From Synechococcus sp. Tobar12-5m-g (lineage in GTDB: Bacteria > Cyanobacteriota > Cyanobacteriia > PCC-6307 > Cyanobiaceae): a DNA stretch of 64,000 nt. Position 1 is the stretch's first letter. Each line of letters begins with the position of its first letter. Where the stretch lies: contig NZ_JAGQBB010000002.1 of NCBI RefSeq assembly GCF_024345415.1, forward strand, positions 148,399 to 212,398, in the 5' to 3' direction. Below are positions 27,676 to 35,613 of this stretch, in pieces. The position numbers and the translations under genes are program-made. The notes under the pieces are model-generated. The model ran no database searches, was not told where the DNA came from, and worked only from the letters and a program-made list of their open reading frames with translations.

Positions 27676-28656
27676 ATGGGCCCGATGGTCCTCGCCCTTC
27701 CTGATGTGCTGAAGCTCCGGCGCCGCTTGAGTCACGCTCCACGCAACGTTGCCGTGGCCCTGACGGCAATCCTTCTCCCCCTCTTGACCCCGTCGCTGGC
27801 CCGGGCGGAAACGGTGATCGAAAGGGCGGCCCGCACCGGTGTGATCAACGTGGCCGGGCCCACCAACCTGCCGCCTTACTCCTTCCTCACCGATCAGAAG
27901 CAGCCCACGGGCTATGGCATTGAGGTGGCGGAGCGGATCGCCGCTGAGCTGTCCCGCTACCTCGGCAAGCCGATCACGGTGGATGCGCAGCCCGTCAACG
28001 ATCCGGCCACCCTCTTCCGGCAGGTGAAAACCGGTGAACTCGATCTCGCCTGCGGCGCCCAGTTCACCTGGGAACGGGAGATGTTCGTCGACTTCACCCT
28101 GCCCTTCAGCCTGTCCGGCATCCGCATGCTCACCCCGCAGGGTCGGCTCAGCGGCAGCGCCGATTCCCTGGTCGGCAAGCGGGTCGGGGTGGTGCCGGAT
28201 TCCCTGGGGGATCGGGCCATCAAGGCCCTGCAACCGAGGGCCCTCCGGGTGCCCATCCAGGGTCTCAGCGAGGGGGTCGGCCAGCTGGTCGCCGGCCAGC
28301 TCGATGCGGTGGCGGGCGATTCGCTGCTGCTGGCGGCTGCGCTCCAGCGCACTGGCGCCAAGGGTTATGGGCTCGTGCCGGAAGCACCCCTGGCCCGCTA
28401 CGCGGTGGGCTGCATCCTGCCGGAGAACAACTCCACCTTCCGCAACCTGGCCAACCTGGCGGTCGCCAAGTTGCTGCAGGGTTACCTAAACGACAACAAG
28501 GCCGATCAGGATCTGGTCAACCGCTGGCTGGGCCCAAAGGGATTGCTGGACCTTCCGCCCCAGCTGATCAAGGATTACTTTCAGAACGTCCTGCTCACCT
28601 ATGAGCAGATCCAGGTTCCGGCCCCCACCCCTGCCCCCTCGGTTCAAGCCCCATGA
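27676..28656 (+). CDS. grrP: GrrP-like orphan periplasmic solute-binding protein (family 3)
   Basis: A 326-residue exported protein: signal peptide (VAVALTAILLPLLTPSLARAE), then a family-3 solute-binding fold (GVINVAGPTNLPPYSFLTDQKQPTGYGIEVAERIA; TGELDLACGAQFTWEREMFVDFTLPF; ESLVGKRVGVV-like segment at DSLVGKRVGVVPDSLGD). No permease or ATPase is adjacent. It lies four bases ahead of and overlapping a Gly-rich repeat RiPP precursor, the arrangement known for the GRRM radical-SAM system, where such an orphan binding protein is called GrrP. The role of GrrP is not established; assignment rests on context plus fold. Confidence 0.82.
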   Translation: MGPMVLALPDVLKLRRRLSHAPRNVAVALTAILLPLLTPSLARAETVIERAARTGVINVAGPTNLPPYSFLTDQKQPTGYGIEVAERIAAELSRYLGKPITVDAQPVNDPATLFRQVKTGELDLACGAQFTWEREMFVDFTLPFSLSGIRMLTPQGRLSGSADSLVGKRVGVVPDSLGDRAIKALQPRALRVPIQGLSEGVGQLVAGQLDAVAGDSLLLAAALQRTGAKGYGLVPEAPLARYAVGCILPENNSTFRNLANLAVAKLLQGYLNDNKADQDLVNRWLGPKGLLDLPPQLIKDYFQNVLLTYEQIQVPAPTPAPSVQAP

Positions 28657-29069
28657 CGATCACCTCCCGTGCCGGCATGCTCGGCGTTCTGATTTCGCTC
28701 ACGGTGCTGGCCCTTCCATCGGCCTGGGCCACCGGCACTGGCAACCCTGCCGCCACGGGAACGATCGAGGCCAGGTTGAGCCGCATCGCCACAGCCCTGC
28801 GGGAGCGGCAGGGCGGGATCGATGGCCCGACGCCGGCCTCTGCTCATCGGCAAGGGCCTGATCAGCACATCGCTGCCGGCTTCGTCAATGGACGCTATGG
28901 CGGTGCGGTCCGGGGGCCGGGCGGTGGCGGCTTCGTCAATGGCCACCCCTACTACGGGGGCGCCAGCCGGGGCTTCGTCAATGGCGGTGGTGGTTTCGTC
29001 AACGGCGCCTATGGCGGCGGCGGGTTCTTGAACGCCGCCCCCCGCGGCGGCGTGTTCCGCAACTGGTGA
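28653..29069 (+). CDS. grrA: GrrA/OscA1-type cyclophane RiPP precursor (Gly-rich repeats)
   Basis: A 138-residue precursor. Residues 1-27 form a signal-like hydrophobic leader (GVLISLTVLALPSAWATG), followed by the family's helical element IEARLSRIATALRERQGG (residues 38-55). From residue 76 the sequence is a Gly-rich core with six Phe-X-Asn motifs: FVN at 77-79, 94-96, 108-110 and 115-117, FLN at 125-127 and FRN at 135-137, each in a G/GG setting. Such aromatic-X-Asn triplets are the sites where radical SAM enzymes of the 3-residue cyclophane (triceptide) type join side chains. Its ATG overlaps the grrP stop. No radical SAM maturase (GrrM) follows; the next gene is convergent and unrelated. 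Confidence 0.88.
   Translation: MTITSRAGMLGVLISLTVLALPSAWATGTGNPAATGTIEARLSRIATALRERQGGIDGPTPASAHRQGPDQHIAAGFVNGRYGGAVRGPGGGGFVNGHPYYGGASRGFVNGGGGFVNGAYGGGGFLNAAPRGGVFRNW
28878..29005 (+). repeat. Short direct repeats encoding GFVNG units in grrA
   Basis: The 14-mer GGCTTCGTCAATGG occurs exactly at 28878-28891, 28929-28942 and 28971-28984, with a variant GGTTTCGTCAACGG at 28992-29005. The spacing is irregular (51, 42 and 21 bases) but in frame. The repeats encode the core motifs of the precursor peptide and suggest growth by duplication. Confidence 0.9.
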
Positions 29070-29108
29070 TTGTCCTCTCCAACGGCTGTCGCTTCGATCA
29101 GCCCCCCC

Positions 29109-29624
29109 TCAGTTGCAGCCCTGCACTGAGATGCGGTAGCTGAAGCCGAGGGCGCCGGGCTGGGAGCTCGAGCCGATGTGGAAGTTCATCAGGCTGGTGC
29201 GGCGGCCGGGAATGGTGGGGAACGGTCCGAACATGCGGCCGGTCCCCTCAGGTGGAGAGATGGTCACATCGAACAGGCGTAGGCTGGTGCGATCCGTGAA
29301 AATCATGTATCCCCGCACCGGGTAGGTGGCGGGGTCGGTGGAGGTGGCGGTGAAGAAGAACCGATAGCTGCTGAAGGGTCGGTCCACGATGAAATCGGTG
29401 TTCCAGTTGGTGCGGCCCAGCAGGCGGCCGGGACCCACCCGCTTCGAAACCACCGGATCACCGCTGCCGCCCACGGGCAGCAGGAACGAGCAGACCGGCT
29501 GGGCCTGGGCGGTCGCCGCCCCGCTGATCGCCAGGGCGGCGCCGAAGCCCAACCAGGCTCCAAACCTCCGGCCCACGGCCCCAGGCACCGAAGCGGCAGG
29601 AACGGAAGCGCCAGGGATGGTCAT
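29109..29624 (-). CDS. Secreted hypothetical protein
   Basis: A 171-residue protein from the ATG at 29624, with a signal peptide (FGAWLGFGAALAISGAATAQAQ). The mature part is strand-rich with a single disulfide-type cysteine pair (PVCSFLLPVGG near its N-terminus and a C-terminal SVQGCN). Blocks such as SSYRFFFTATSTDPATYPVRGYMIF and MFGPFPTIPGRRTSLMNF suggest a beta-sandwich. I do not recognise a family. A GGAG lies about 10 bases before the ATG. The frame stays open upstream only as a shadow of xth. It converges with grrA across 39 bases. Confidence 0.65.
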   Translation of the reverse strand: MTIPGASVPAASVPGAVGRRFGAWLGFGAALAISGAATAQAQPVCSFLLPVGGSGDPVVSKRVGPGRLLGRTNWNTDFIVDRPFSSYRFFFTATSTDPATYPVRGYMIFTDRTSLRLFDVTISPPEGTGRMFGPFPTIPGRRTSLMNFHIGSSSQPGALGFSYRISVQGCN

Positions 29625-29677
29625 GGGGGCTTTCAACTCCCGCCAACCTAGGTCCGAACCCACGACCTGATTCCTCT

Positions 29678-30520
29678 TCAGCCCAACTCCCTCACCTCGG
29701 CAAAGCCGTCCTCGGCATCCTGCTCGGGGAGCTGCAGGTTCACCACCACGGGGGCATGGTCGCTGGGTTGCTCCTGGCCCCGCACCTGCTTGTCGATCGC
29801 GCAACCGGTGGCGCAGGCGAGCAGCGCGTCCGAGAGGTAGATGTGGTCGATGCGCCAGCCCCGGTCCCGGTCCCAGGCCCCGCTGCGGTAATCCCACCAA
29901 CTCCAGTGATCGCTGGCCGGCTCGAACAGCCGGAACACGTCGTGCAGGCGCTCCCCCAGGGCCGTCCGCAGCGCCAGCCGTTCAGGCTCGCTGGCCATGA
30001 TCCCGCCGCTGAGGCGGGCCGGGTCATGGATGTCGCGATCCTCCAGGGCGATGTTGAAATCCCCCACCAGGCAGAGATCTTCCCCCTGCTCGGCCTGGGC
30101 GGCCAGGTAACGGCCCAGACAGGCCAACCATTCCAGCTTGTAGCCATACTTCTCGCTCTTGAGCCCCGAGCCGTTCGGCACGTAGAGGTTGAGCACCCGG
30201 ATCCCCTCCACCAGGGCGCTGATCACCCGCTTCTGCTCGCTCAATGCCCCCGCCGCGTTGTCCCCCGGCAGCAGGGCCTCCAGGCCGACCTGGACATCCT
30301 CCAGGGGCAGGCGACTGAGGATGGCGACGCCGTTGTAAGCCTTCTGGCCACTGATCGCGCTCCCGTAGCCCAGGGCCGCAAAGGCCCCTTCAGGAAACAA
30401 GTGGTCCTCCACCTTGGTTTCCTGCAGGCAGAGCACGTCGGGTTGCTGACGCTCCAGCCAGGCCACCACCTGATCAAGGCGGCTGCGGACCGAGTTCACA
30501 TTCCAGGTGGCGATGCGCAT
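29678..30520 (-). CDS. xth: Exodeoxyribonuclease III
   Basis: AP endonuclease / 3'-5' exonuclease of base-excision repair, 280 residues from the ATG at 30520. Family blocks are MRIATWNVNSVRSRLDQ, VLCLQETKVED with the metal-binding Glu, NLYVPNGS, CLVGDFNIALEDRD, WSWWDYRSGAWDRDRGWRIDHIYLS and the C-terminal SDHAPVV. The upstream in-frame start at 30544 adds eight unlikely residues. It is divergent from the small secreted protein at 30584. Confidence 0.95.
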   Translation of the reverse strand: MRIATWNVNSVRSRLDQVVAWLERQQPDVLCLQETKVEDHLFPEGAFAALGYGSAISGQKAYNGVAILSRLPLEDVQVGLEALLPGDNAAGALSEQKRVISALVEGIRVLNLYVPNGSGLKSEKYGYKLEWLACLGRYLAAQAEQGEDLCLVGDFNIALEDRDIHDPARLSGGIMASEPERLALRTALGERLHDVFRLFEPASDHWSWWDYRSGAWDRDRGWRIDHIYLSDALLACATGCAIDKQVRGQEQPSDHAPVVVNLQLPEQDAEDGFAEVRELG

Positions 30521-30583
30521 GGCAAGCGGCTGATCCATTGGCAAAGAGCCCTAGCATCGAACTCCGCTGAATTCCTTCACGCC

Positions 30584-30916
30584 ATGGCCCGTTCCCTGGC
30601 CCTAGGAGCCGTTGCCATGATCGCGGCCGTGACCACGGCTGGTGTGGCCTGGCTCGCTCCTAAGGCCCGTGCCGATGGGCTCGGAGGCGGCCAGTCGGTT
30701 CAGGAGAAGCAGCTCTACGACTACGGCCCCGAGCAGAACAAGGGAGTCCTGGGCACCAGCAATCCGATCGAACTGATGAACCGGATCCGCCGTGGCCAGG
30801 CCCTCGACAACGCCACCAACCCCGGTGATGCCGTCGATCAGGCCCTCAGGGAGCTGGAGGTGAAGTCGGTACCGGGTCCCCAGACCCCGGGTTCAGCGGG
30901 GGTGAAGGGGCCTTAG
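30584..30916 (+). CDS. Small secreted conserved hypothetical protein
   Basis: A 110-residue protein with a signal peptide (LALGAVAMIAAVTTAGVAWLAPKARAD). The mature part is polar: GLGGGQSVQEKQLYDYGPEQNKGVLGTSNPIELMNRIRR, then a Pro/Gly tail. I recall similar short periplasmic proteins in picocyanobacteria but no function. The ATG at 30584 gives the clean signal peptide. Its 3' end overlaps the 3' end of the convergent TPR gene by 71 bases. Confidence 0.65.
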   Translation: MARSLALGAVAMIAAVTTAGVAWLAPKARADGLGGGQSVQEKQLYDYGPEQNKGVLGTSNPIELMNRIRRGQALDNATNPGDAVDQALRELEVKSVPGPQTPGSAGVKGP

Positions 30917-31733
30917 GACCGCTCCCCGCGGCAGGGTCCCTGAGCGGGGCCAGCCCCCAGGCCGCCGCCACATGATCGAGCCGGGGATCCTGGCCATTCG
31001 GTTGGCGTCGCCGCGCCTCCTGGAGAATCTCCAGGGCTGCTGGGGTATGGCCCTGCTGCTGCTTGAGCAGCGCCCTGGCCAGCACCGGCCTGGGGTCGGC
31101 CGGAAAGCTCCGGCTCAGGGTCTGGTAGAGCGCATCGGCTTCGCTGAGCTTTCCCAGCCGCCGCTGCAGATCGGCAAGCAGCAGGCCGATCTGCAGGGCC
31201 CGGGCTTTCAGTTGGGGCACCGAGGCCTTCTGGTACTGCGCCTGCAGCTGGGCCTGGGCGGCCTCCCCACGGCCCTGCTCCCACTGCAGCAGCGCCATCA
31301 GTTGGAGGGCTTCGATCCGCTCGGGATTCATGTTGAGCAACTGCCGCACCTCCCGCTCGGCGCCGCTGTGATCGTTCTGGGCGCGACGCAGTTCAGCCAG
31401 CATCAACCGAAGCGGCCAGCGGTCGGGTTGCTGATCCGCCATCCGCTCCAGCAGGGCGGTGGCTTCGACGTTCGACTGCAGGGCCACAAGCAGCTCCAGC
31501 AACCGCTGTTGCTGGCCTTGGGTGGCCGTGCCGCGGGCCACGTCGTCCTTGAGCAGGTTCACCTGCTTCTGGGCCTCGATCCGGGAACGGTCGGTAACGG
31601 TGCTGCCGACGCCGCGCTGGCCCAGCCACCAGCCCGCCAGCAGCCCGCCGAGCGCCAGGGCCAGGCCAGCTGCGGCCAGCCAGAGCCCCCGGCGGGCGTT
31701 GACGATGCGGCCGACGGACAGTCGGGGAGCCAT
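30846..31733 (-). CDS. Membrane-anchored TPR protein
   Basis: A 295-residue protein with one N-terminal transmembrane helix (GLWLAAAGLALALGGLLAGWWLG) and a series of tetratricopeptide-like helical pairs from about residue 75 to 255 (NVEATALLERMADQQPDRWPLRLMLAELRRAQNDHSGAEREV; LGKLSEADALYQTLSRSFPADPRPVLARALLKQQQGHTPAALEIL). The C-terminus is Pro-rich. TPR domains bind partner proteins; the partner is unknown. The CcmI-like layout (anchor plus TPR) is noted, but no cytochrome-maturation genes are nearby. Confidence 0.75.
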   Translation of the reverse strand: MAPRLSVGRIVNARRGLWLAAAGLALALGGLLAGWWLGQRGVGSTVTDRSRIEAQKQVNLLKDDVARGTATQGQQQRLLELLVALQSNVEATALLERMADQQPDRWPLRLMLAELRRAQNDHSGAEREVRQLLNMNPERIEALQLMALLQWEQGRGEAAQAQLQAQYQKASVPQLKARALQIGLLLADLQRRLGKLSEADALYQTLSRSFPADPRPVLARALLKQQQGHTPAALEILQEARRRQPNGQDPRLDHVAAAWGLAPLRDPAAGSGPKAPSPPLNPGSGDPVPTSPPAP

Positions 31734-31816
31734 GGATCCAGCGGTGCTGCTTGAAGTCTGCCCCCTGGAAGGCCTGGCTAGATTGGGCAGTGGGCCAATG
31801 GTTGCCCCTCCCCAAG

Positions 31817-32608
31817 ATGCGTCACCATCCGATTTCCCCGGTCACCGAACCGTTGCAGTACCGGGCCATCGGCGTGGTGCGCGGCCAGTACGTTCCCACC
31901 GACGCCGAGCAACCCACCCGCGGCCTGATCCGCACCGCCGACGGCACCGAGATCGAAGCGGTGGTGCTGGGCAGGGTGCTGAGCCTGGTGCGCCGCCACC
32001 TCGACATGGCCAGCCCCCACCTCTGGGTCGTCTATCCCCGCATCCGCGAGCCCGGCAGCCTCCATCTGCAGATCATGGGCGTGTGGGAGCCCAGCACCCT
32101 CGATGCCGCCTGCGGACCCGCCACCGAGGACCAGCCCGTCGATCTCCAGCCCCCCAGTGACCAGCCCCTGGGTGACCAGCTCCCGGAAGGCGACGACTAC
32201 TTCTCCGTGCGCGGAGAGTTGATCTTCACCCGCCCCGAGAGCGATGAGCTGGTGATCAAGGTGCGCCAGAAGCCCCGGGCCGACGGCAGCCGCGTCCAGC
32301 CCTTCAAGCTGCAGCTGCGCGGGCAGATCCCCCTGGAGCACCTGCGCCATTTCGTTTCCCTTGATCTGCGGCGCCAGGCCAGCCAGCTGCAACTGGAGCG
32401 CTGCGAGGTGATCGCTCCGGTGGCCCAGCGCGGCAACCGAGGCGGCAAAGACCGCGTCGGTAAGGAACGGGGTGCCAAGGACCGTGGTGGCCCTGACCGT
32501 TCTGGCCTGACCAGGGTCGAGCCGAAGTCACCGCGCGGCCCCCTCAGCCGGGGCGAGGCTCCCTCCCGCGGCAGCCAGCGCACGGCGATCATCCGGCCGG
32601 GGGGCTGA
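31817..32608 (+). CDS. Conserved hypothetical protein with basic low-complexity tail
   Basis: A 263-residue protein from the ATG at 31817 (a TTG at 31751 would add 22 residues). The N-terminal 180 residues look like a folded domain, with LQYRAIGVVRGQYVPTDAEQPTRGLIRTADGTEIEAVVLGRVLSLVRRHLD and YPRIREPGSLHLQIMGVW, a pattern I associate with conserved cyanobacterial proteins of unknown function. The last 70 residues are Arg/Lys/Gly-rich (RGNRGGKDRVGKERGAKDRGG), which could bind nucleic acid. It is 9 bases ahead of the HEAGH gene. Confidence 0.7.
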   Translation: MRHHPISPVTEPLQYRAIGVVRGQYVPTDAEQPTRGLIRTADGTEIEAVVLGRVLSLVRRHLDMASPHLWVVYPRIREPGSLHLQIMGVWEPSTLDAACGPATEDQPVDLQPPSDQPLGDQLPEGDDYFSVRGELIFTRPESDELVIKVRQKPRADGSRVQPFKLQLRGQIPLEHLRHFVSLDLRRQASQLQLERCEVIAPVAQRGNRGGKDRVGKERGAKDRGGPDRSGLTRVEPKSPRGPLSRGEAPSRGSQRTAIIRPGG

Positions 32609-32617
32609 GGACGCACC

Positions 32618-33307
32618 GTGGAGCCCCCTGATCCCTCCGGCCCGGTTCGGCCCGGCCCGGCGCCCGACTCCGGCGATGGTTCGATTGCCACCCTGTCAGC
32701 GGGCGTTGTGGTGGCCGGCGGTACCGGCCTCGCCGTTCTGGGGCCGGTGCTGGGGATCTCCCCCTGGCTGATCAGCCTGGCGGTGGGCGGAGCCCTGGCC
32801 GGGCTCACCATCGACGCCGCCCGCTTCGGTGGCCGCGGCGGCCATCTGCTGGCCGAGGCCCTGCCGGGCGGACGCCGGCGGTTGCGGCGGATCGCGATCC
32901 ATGAGGCCGGCCATTCCCTGCTCGCCGAGCAGGACGGGTTGCCGATCCGCCGGGTGCTGGTCGGCAGCCTCGCCTGCCTGCGGGCCGGCTTGCGCGCTAA
33001 CGGCAGCACGGAATTCGAACTCCCCTCCCACGCCAAGCTGGCCGCTGACGACCTGCGTCGTTGGAGCCGGGTGCTGCAGGCCGGCATGGCGGCGGAGCGC
33101 CTGCTCTTCGGCCAGTCCAGGGGTGGCGGCGATGACAGGGCCCTGCTCGGGCGCCTCTGGGGTCTCTCGGGTTTCGACGTGGCCATGGCCCAGCGGGAGC
33201 AACGGCGGGCACGGCGGGAGGTGGAGCAATGGCTGCGGCACGAGCGGCAGCAGCTGGAGCACCGCGCTGAACAACTGCTGGCCGAGGCCCCCCGCCTGTT
33301 GCGCTGA
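32618..33307 (+). CDS. Putative membrane zinc peptidase with HEAGH motif (M41-like orphan)
   Basis: A 229-residue protein starting at GTG 32618. Two hydrophobic segments (IATLSAGVVVAGGTGLAVLGPVLG; WLISLAVGGALAGLTI) are followed by a peptidase-like core with IAIHEAGHSLLAEQDGLPIRRVLVG, the HExxH zinc site of the FtsH (M41) peptidase domain, and a helical tail with AGMAAERLLFGQSRGG, which resembles the M41 third-ligand region. The AAA ATPase domain of FtsH is absent, so it is an FtsH-peptidase-like orphan. It sits between a conserved hypothetical and larC (4-base gap). Confidence 0.78.
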   Translation: MEPPDPSGPVRPGPAPDSGDGSIATLSAGVVVAGGTGLAVLGPVLGISPWLISLAVGGALAGLTIDAARFGGRGGHLLAEALPGGRRRLRRIAIHEAGHSLLAEQDGLPIRRVLVGSLACLRAGLRANGSTEFELPSHAKLAADDLRRWSRVLQAGMAAERLLFGQSRGGGDDRALLGRLWGLSGFDVAMAQREQRRARREVEQWLRHERQQLEHRAEQLLAEAPRLLR

Positions 33308-33311
33308 CGCC

Positions 33312-34544
33312 ATGACCCTGGCCTACCTCGATTGCCCCACCGGCGTGGCCGGCGACATGCTGCTGGCCGCCTTGTTCGACCTTGGCCTTCCCCTCGCGGC
33401 GGTGGAGGCACCCCTGGCCGCCCTTGGCCTCACCGGCGCCTACCGGCTGCGGGTCGAGGAGAGCCGCAGCGGCGGCCTTCGCGGCCGCCGGCTCAGCGTG
33501 GATCTGCTGGAGCCCCAGCCCCCCCACCGCCGCTGGGGTGATCTACGCGGCCAGATCGACTCCAGCGCAATGGATCCGATCCTGCGGCAGCGGGTTCTAA
33601 AGGTGTTCGGCTTGCTGGCCGAGGCGGAGGCCGCCGTGCACGGCCACCCCGTCGACGCCGTCCATTTTCACGAGGTGGGGGCGGTGGATGCCCTCGTGGA
33701 TGTGGTGGGGGTGTGCGCCGGGCTGCTCCATTTCGAGGTGAGCCGCCTGATCAGCGCCCCGCCGCCGGCGGGCCATGGATCGGTGGCCACGGCCCACGGC
33801 CTGCTCCCCCTACCGGCGCCGGCGGTGCTGGAGCTGGCCCGCCGTCATCGGGTGCCCCTGGCCGCGGTGGAGGGGCGGCCCGCCGGGGAACTCACCACGC
33901 CCACGGGCCTGGCCCTGGTCGCCGCCTGGGCCGCTGGCTTCGGCGCGGCGCCCGCCATGGTGCCGGCGGCGGTGGGGATCGGTCTGGGCCATCGCCAGCT
34001 GGATCGCCCCAACCTGCTGCGGCTCTGGCTGGCTGACGCGTCAACGGAGCCTGAACTGGCCAGTGGGACTGGGCCGAACCTGGAAACGGTGGTGCTTCAG
34101 CAGGCCCAGGTCGATGACGCCAGCGCCGAGGACCTGGCCTTCCTGGTGGAGGAGCTGCGGGCCGGCGGGGCCCTGGAGGTGTACAGCCAGGCCATCCAGA
34201 TGAAAAAGGAGCGCTCGGGTGTGCTGCTCACCGTGGTGGCGCCCCCCGAGCGGGCGGCGCCGCTGCGGGCGATCTGGTGGCGCCAGGGCAGCAGCCTGGG
34301 GGTCCGCGAGCAGTTGCAGCAGCGCTGGTGCCTGCCGCGCCAGCAGCGGCAGCTGAGCACGGTCTGGGGACCGGTGCGAATCAAGGAGGCCGAATTGCCG
34401 GATGGCAGCCGCCGCTCCAAGCCCGAGTTCGAGGACCTGGCGGCCCTGGCCCGTGCCCATGGCCTGAGCCTGCGCCAGGTGCGTGACACCGTGCTGCTCG
34501 CGCTGGCCAGCGACAATCCAGATCCGCGAAGCGAAGGCCCCTGA
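33312..34544 (+). CDS. larC: Nickel-pincer cofactor biosynthesis protein LarC
   Basis: LarC inserts nickel into the pyridinium-3,5-bisthiocarboxylate mononucleotide cofactor of lactate racemase and related enzymes. The 410-residue protein is encoded as one uninterrupted frame, unlike lactobacilli that split it by frameshifting. Visible motifs are YLDCPTGVAGDMLLAAL at the N-terminus, VHFHEVGAVDALVDVVG, GELTTPTGLALVAAW and a C-terminal MKKERSGVLLTVVAPPE. larA, larB and larE are not in the window. The stop overlaps the next start by one base (TGATG). Confidence 0.9.
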   Translation: MTLAYLDCPTGVAGDMLLAALFDLGLPLAAVEAPLAALGLTGAYRLRVEESRSGGLRGRRLSVDLLEPQPPHRRWGDLRGQIDSSAMDPILRQRVLKVFGLLAEAEAAVHGHPVDAVHFHEVGAVDALVDVVGVCAGLLHFEVSRLISAPPPAGHGSVATAHGLLPLPAPAVLELARRHRVPLAAVEGRPAGELTTPTGLALVAAWAAGFGAAPAMVPAAVGIGLGHRQLDRPNLLRLWLADASTEPELASGTGPNLETVVLQQAQVDDASAEDLAFLVEELRAGGALEVYSQAIQMKKERSGVLLTVVAPPERAAPLRAIWWRQGSSLGVREQLQQRWCLPRQQRQLSTVWGPVRIKEAELPDGSRRSKPEFEDLAALARAHGLSLRQVRDTVLLALASDNPDPRSEGP

Positions 34545-35551
34545 TGCTGAAACTGCCGCCGCTCTCGCTGAAATTGCCTTCCCTCTCGCTGCCGCCCCTG
34601 CCGGGGGGAGCGCGGCTCTGGGTGAGTCTGCTGAGCTTCGGCTTTGTCTTCGCCGCCCTGCTGGGGAATGGGCAGCAGCTTCTGGCCCTGCGGCTCGATC
34701 CCCAGGGCTGGCTGTGGCTGATGATCGGCGTCGGCATCAGCCTGCTGAGCCTGGCCGTCAATGGACTGGCCTGGACGGTGGGGCTGCGCTGGCTGGGGTT
34801 TCGGCCCGCCTGGGCCGCCTGCCTGAGATTTTACCTGCGTAGCAACCTGCTCAAGTACCTGCCCGGCGGCATCTGGCACCTGGCCGCCCGGGTGCAGCTG
34901 CTGCGCCAGGCAGCTGATCCTTCCCCGGGCGGGGCGGGGCCGCTCCTGTCGGCCCCCTTGCCCACCCCGCAGGCCCTGGTGGCCGTGTTGCTCGATCCCG
35001 TACTGGCGGCCAGCGCGGCTTTGCTGCTGCTGGGCCTGGGGGGCTGGCAGAACGGCCTGGCCCTGCTGGCCCTGGTTCCCATCGTTGTGCTGATGCCCCG
35101 CTGGCTCAATCCCCTGCTCGGGCGCATGGAGCGGCGGCGAGCCCGTCAGTTGGGCCTGGAGGAGCTGGACCAGGCGAACGGGGCCGCCCAGCCCTTCGCC
35201 CTGCCGGGCTACCCCCTGCTGCCGTTGCTGCCGCAGTTTGGTTTTGTGCTGCTCCGCTTCGGTGGCTTCGCCTGCTGCGTGCTGGCCTTCGATCAGCAAC
35301 TGAGCCTGGGCTGGCCCAGTTGGCTGGCCGGTTTTCTGCTGGCCTGGACCGTGGGTCTGGTGGTGCCCGGTGCCCCCGGGGGTTTAGGGGTGTTCGAAGC
35401 GGTGCTGCTGCTGCGGCTCGGGGCGGAGTTGCCGGAGGCACCCCTGCTGGCGGTGGCCCTGAGCTATCGCCTCGTGGCCACCCTCGCCGATCTGCTGGCG
35501 GCCTTGACGGCCCGGCTGGATGGGGCCCTGGCGGCGGCGGCCAGGGCCTGA
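34544..35551 (+). CDS. Polytopic membrane protein, lysylphosphatidylglycerol synthase/flippase-like (UPF0104)
   Basis: A 335-residue protein with about eight hydrophobic helices and the hallmark C-terminal motif VPGAPGGLGVFEAVLLLRLG of the LPG-synthase transmembrane/flippase superfamily. Early blocks WLMIGVGISLLSLAVNGLAW and FYLRSNLLKYLPGGIWHLAARV also fit. The aminoacyl-transferase domain of MprF is absent, so a lipid or polyprenyl-lipid translocation role is possible but unproven. It overlaps larC by one base. Confidence 0.82.
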   Translation: MLKLPPLSLKLPSLSLPPLPGGARLWVSLLSFGFVFAALLGNGQQLLALRLDPQGWLWLMIGVGISLLSLAVNGLAWTVGLRWLGFRPAWAACLRFYLRSNLLKYLPGGIWHLAARVQLLRQAADPSPGGAGPLLSAPLPTPQALVAVLLDPVLAASAALLLLGLGGWQNGLALLALVPIVVLMPRWLNPLLGRMERRRARQLGLEELDQANGAAQPFALPGYPLLPLLPQFGFVLLRFGGFACCVLAFDQQLSLGWPSWLAGFLLAWTVGLVVPGAPGGLGVFEAVLLLRLGAELPEAPLLAVALSYRLVATLADLLAALTARLDGALAAAARA

Positions 35552-35613
35552 TCCTTCGCAACTGCTTCTATTGTTGAGAAGACCCGAGGGCTGGCTTTGC
35601 GCCTTCCCAGTCC

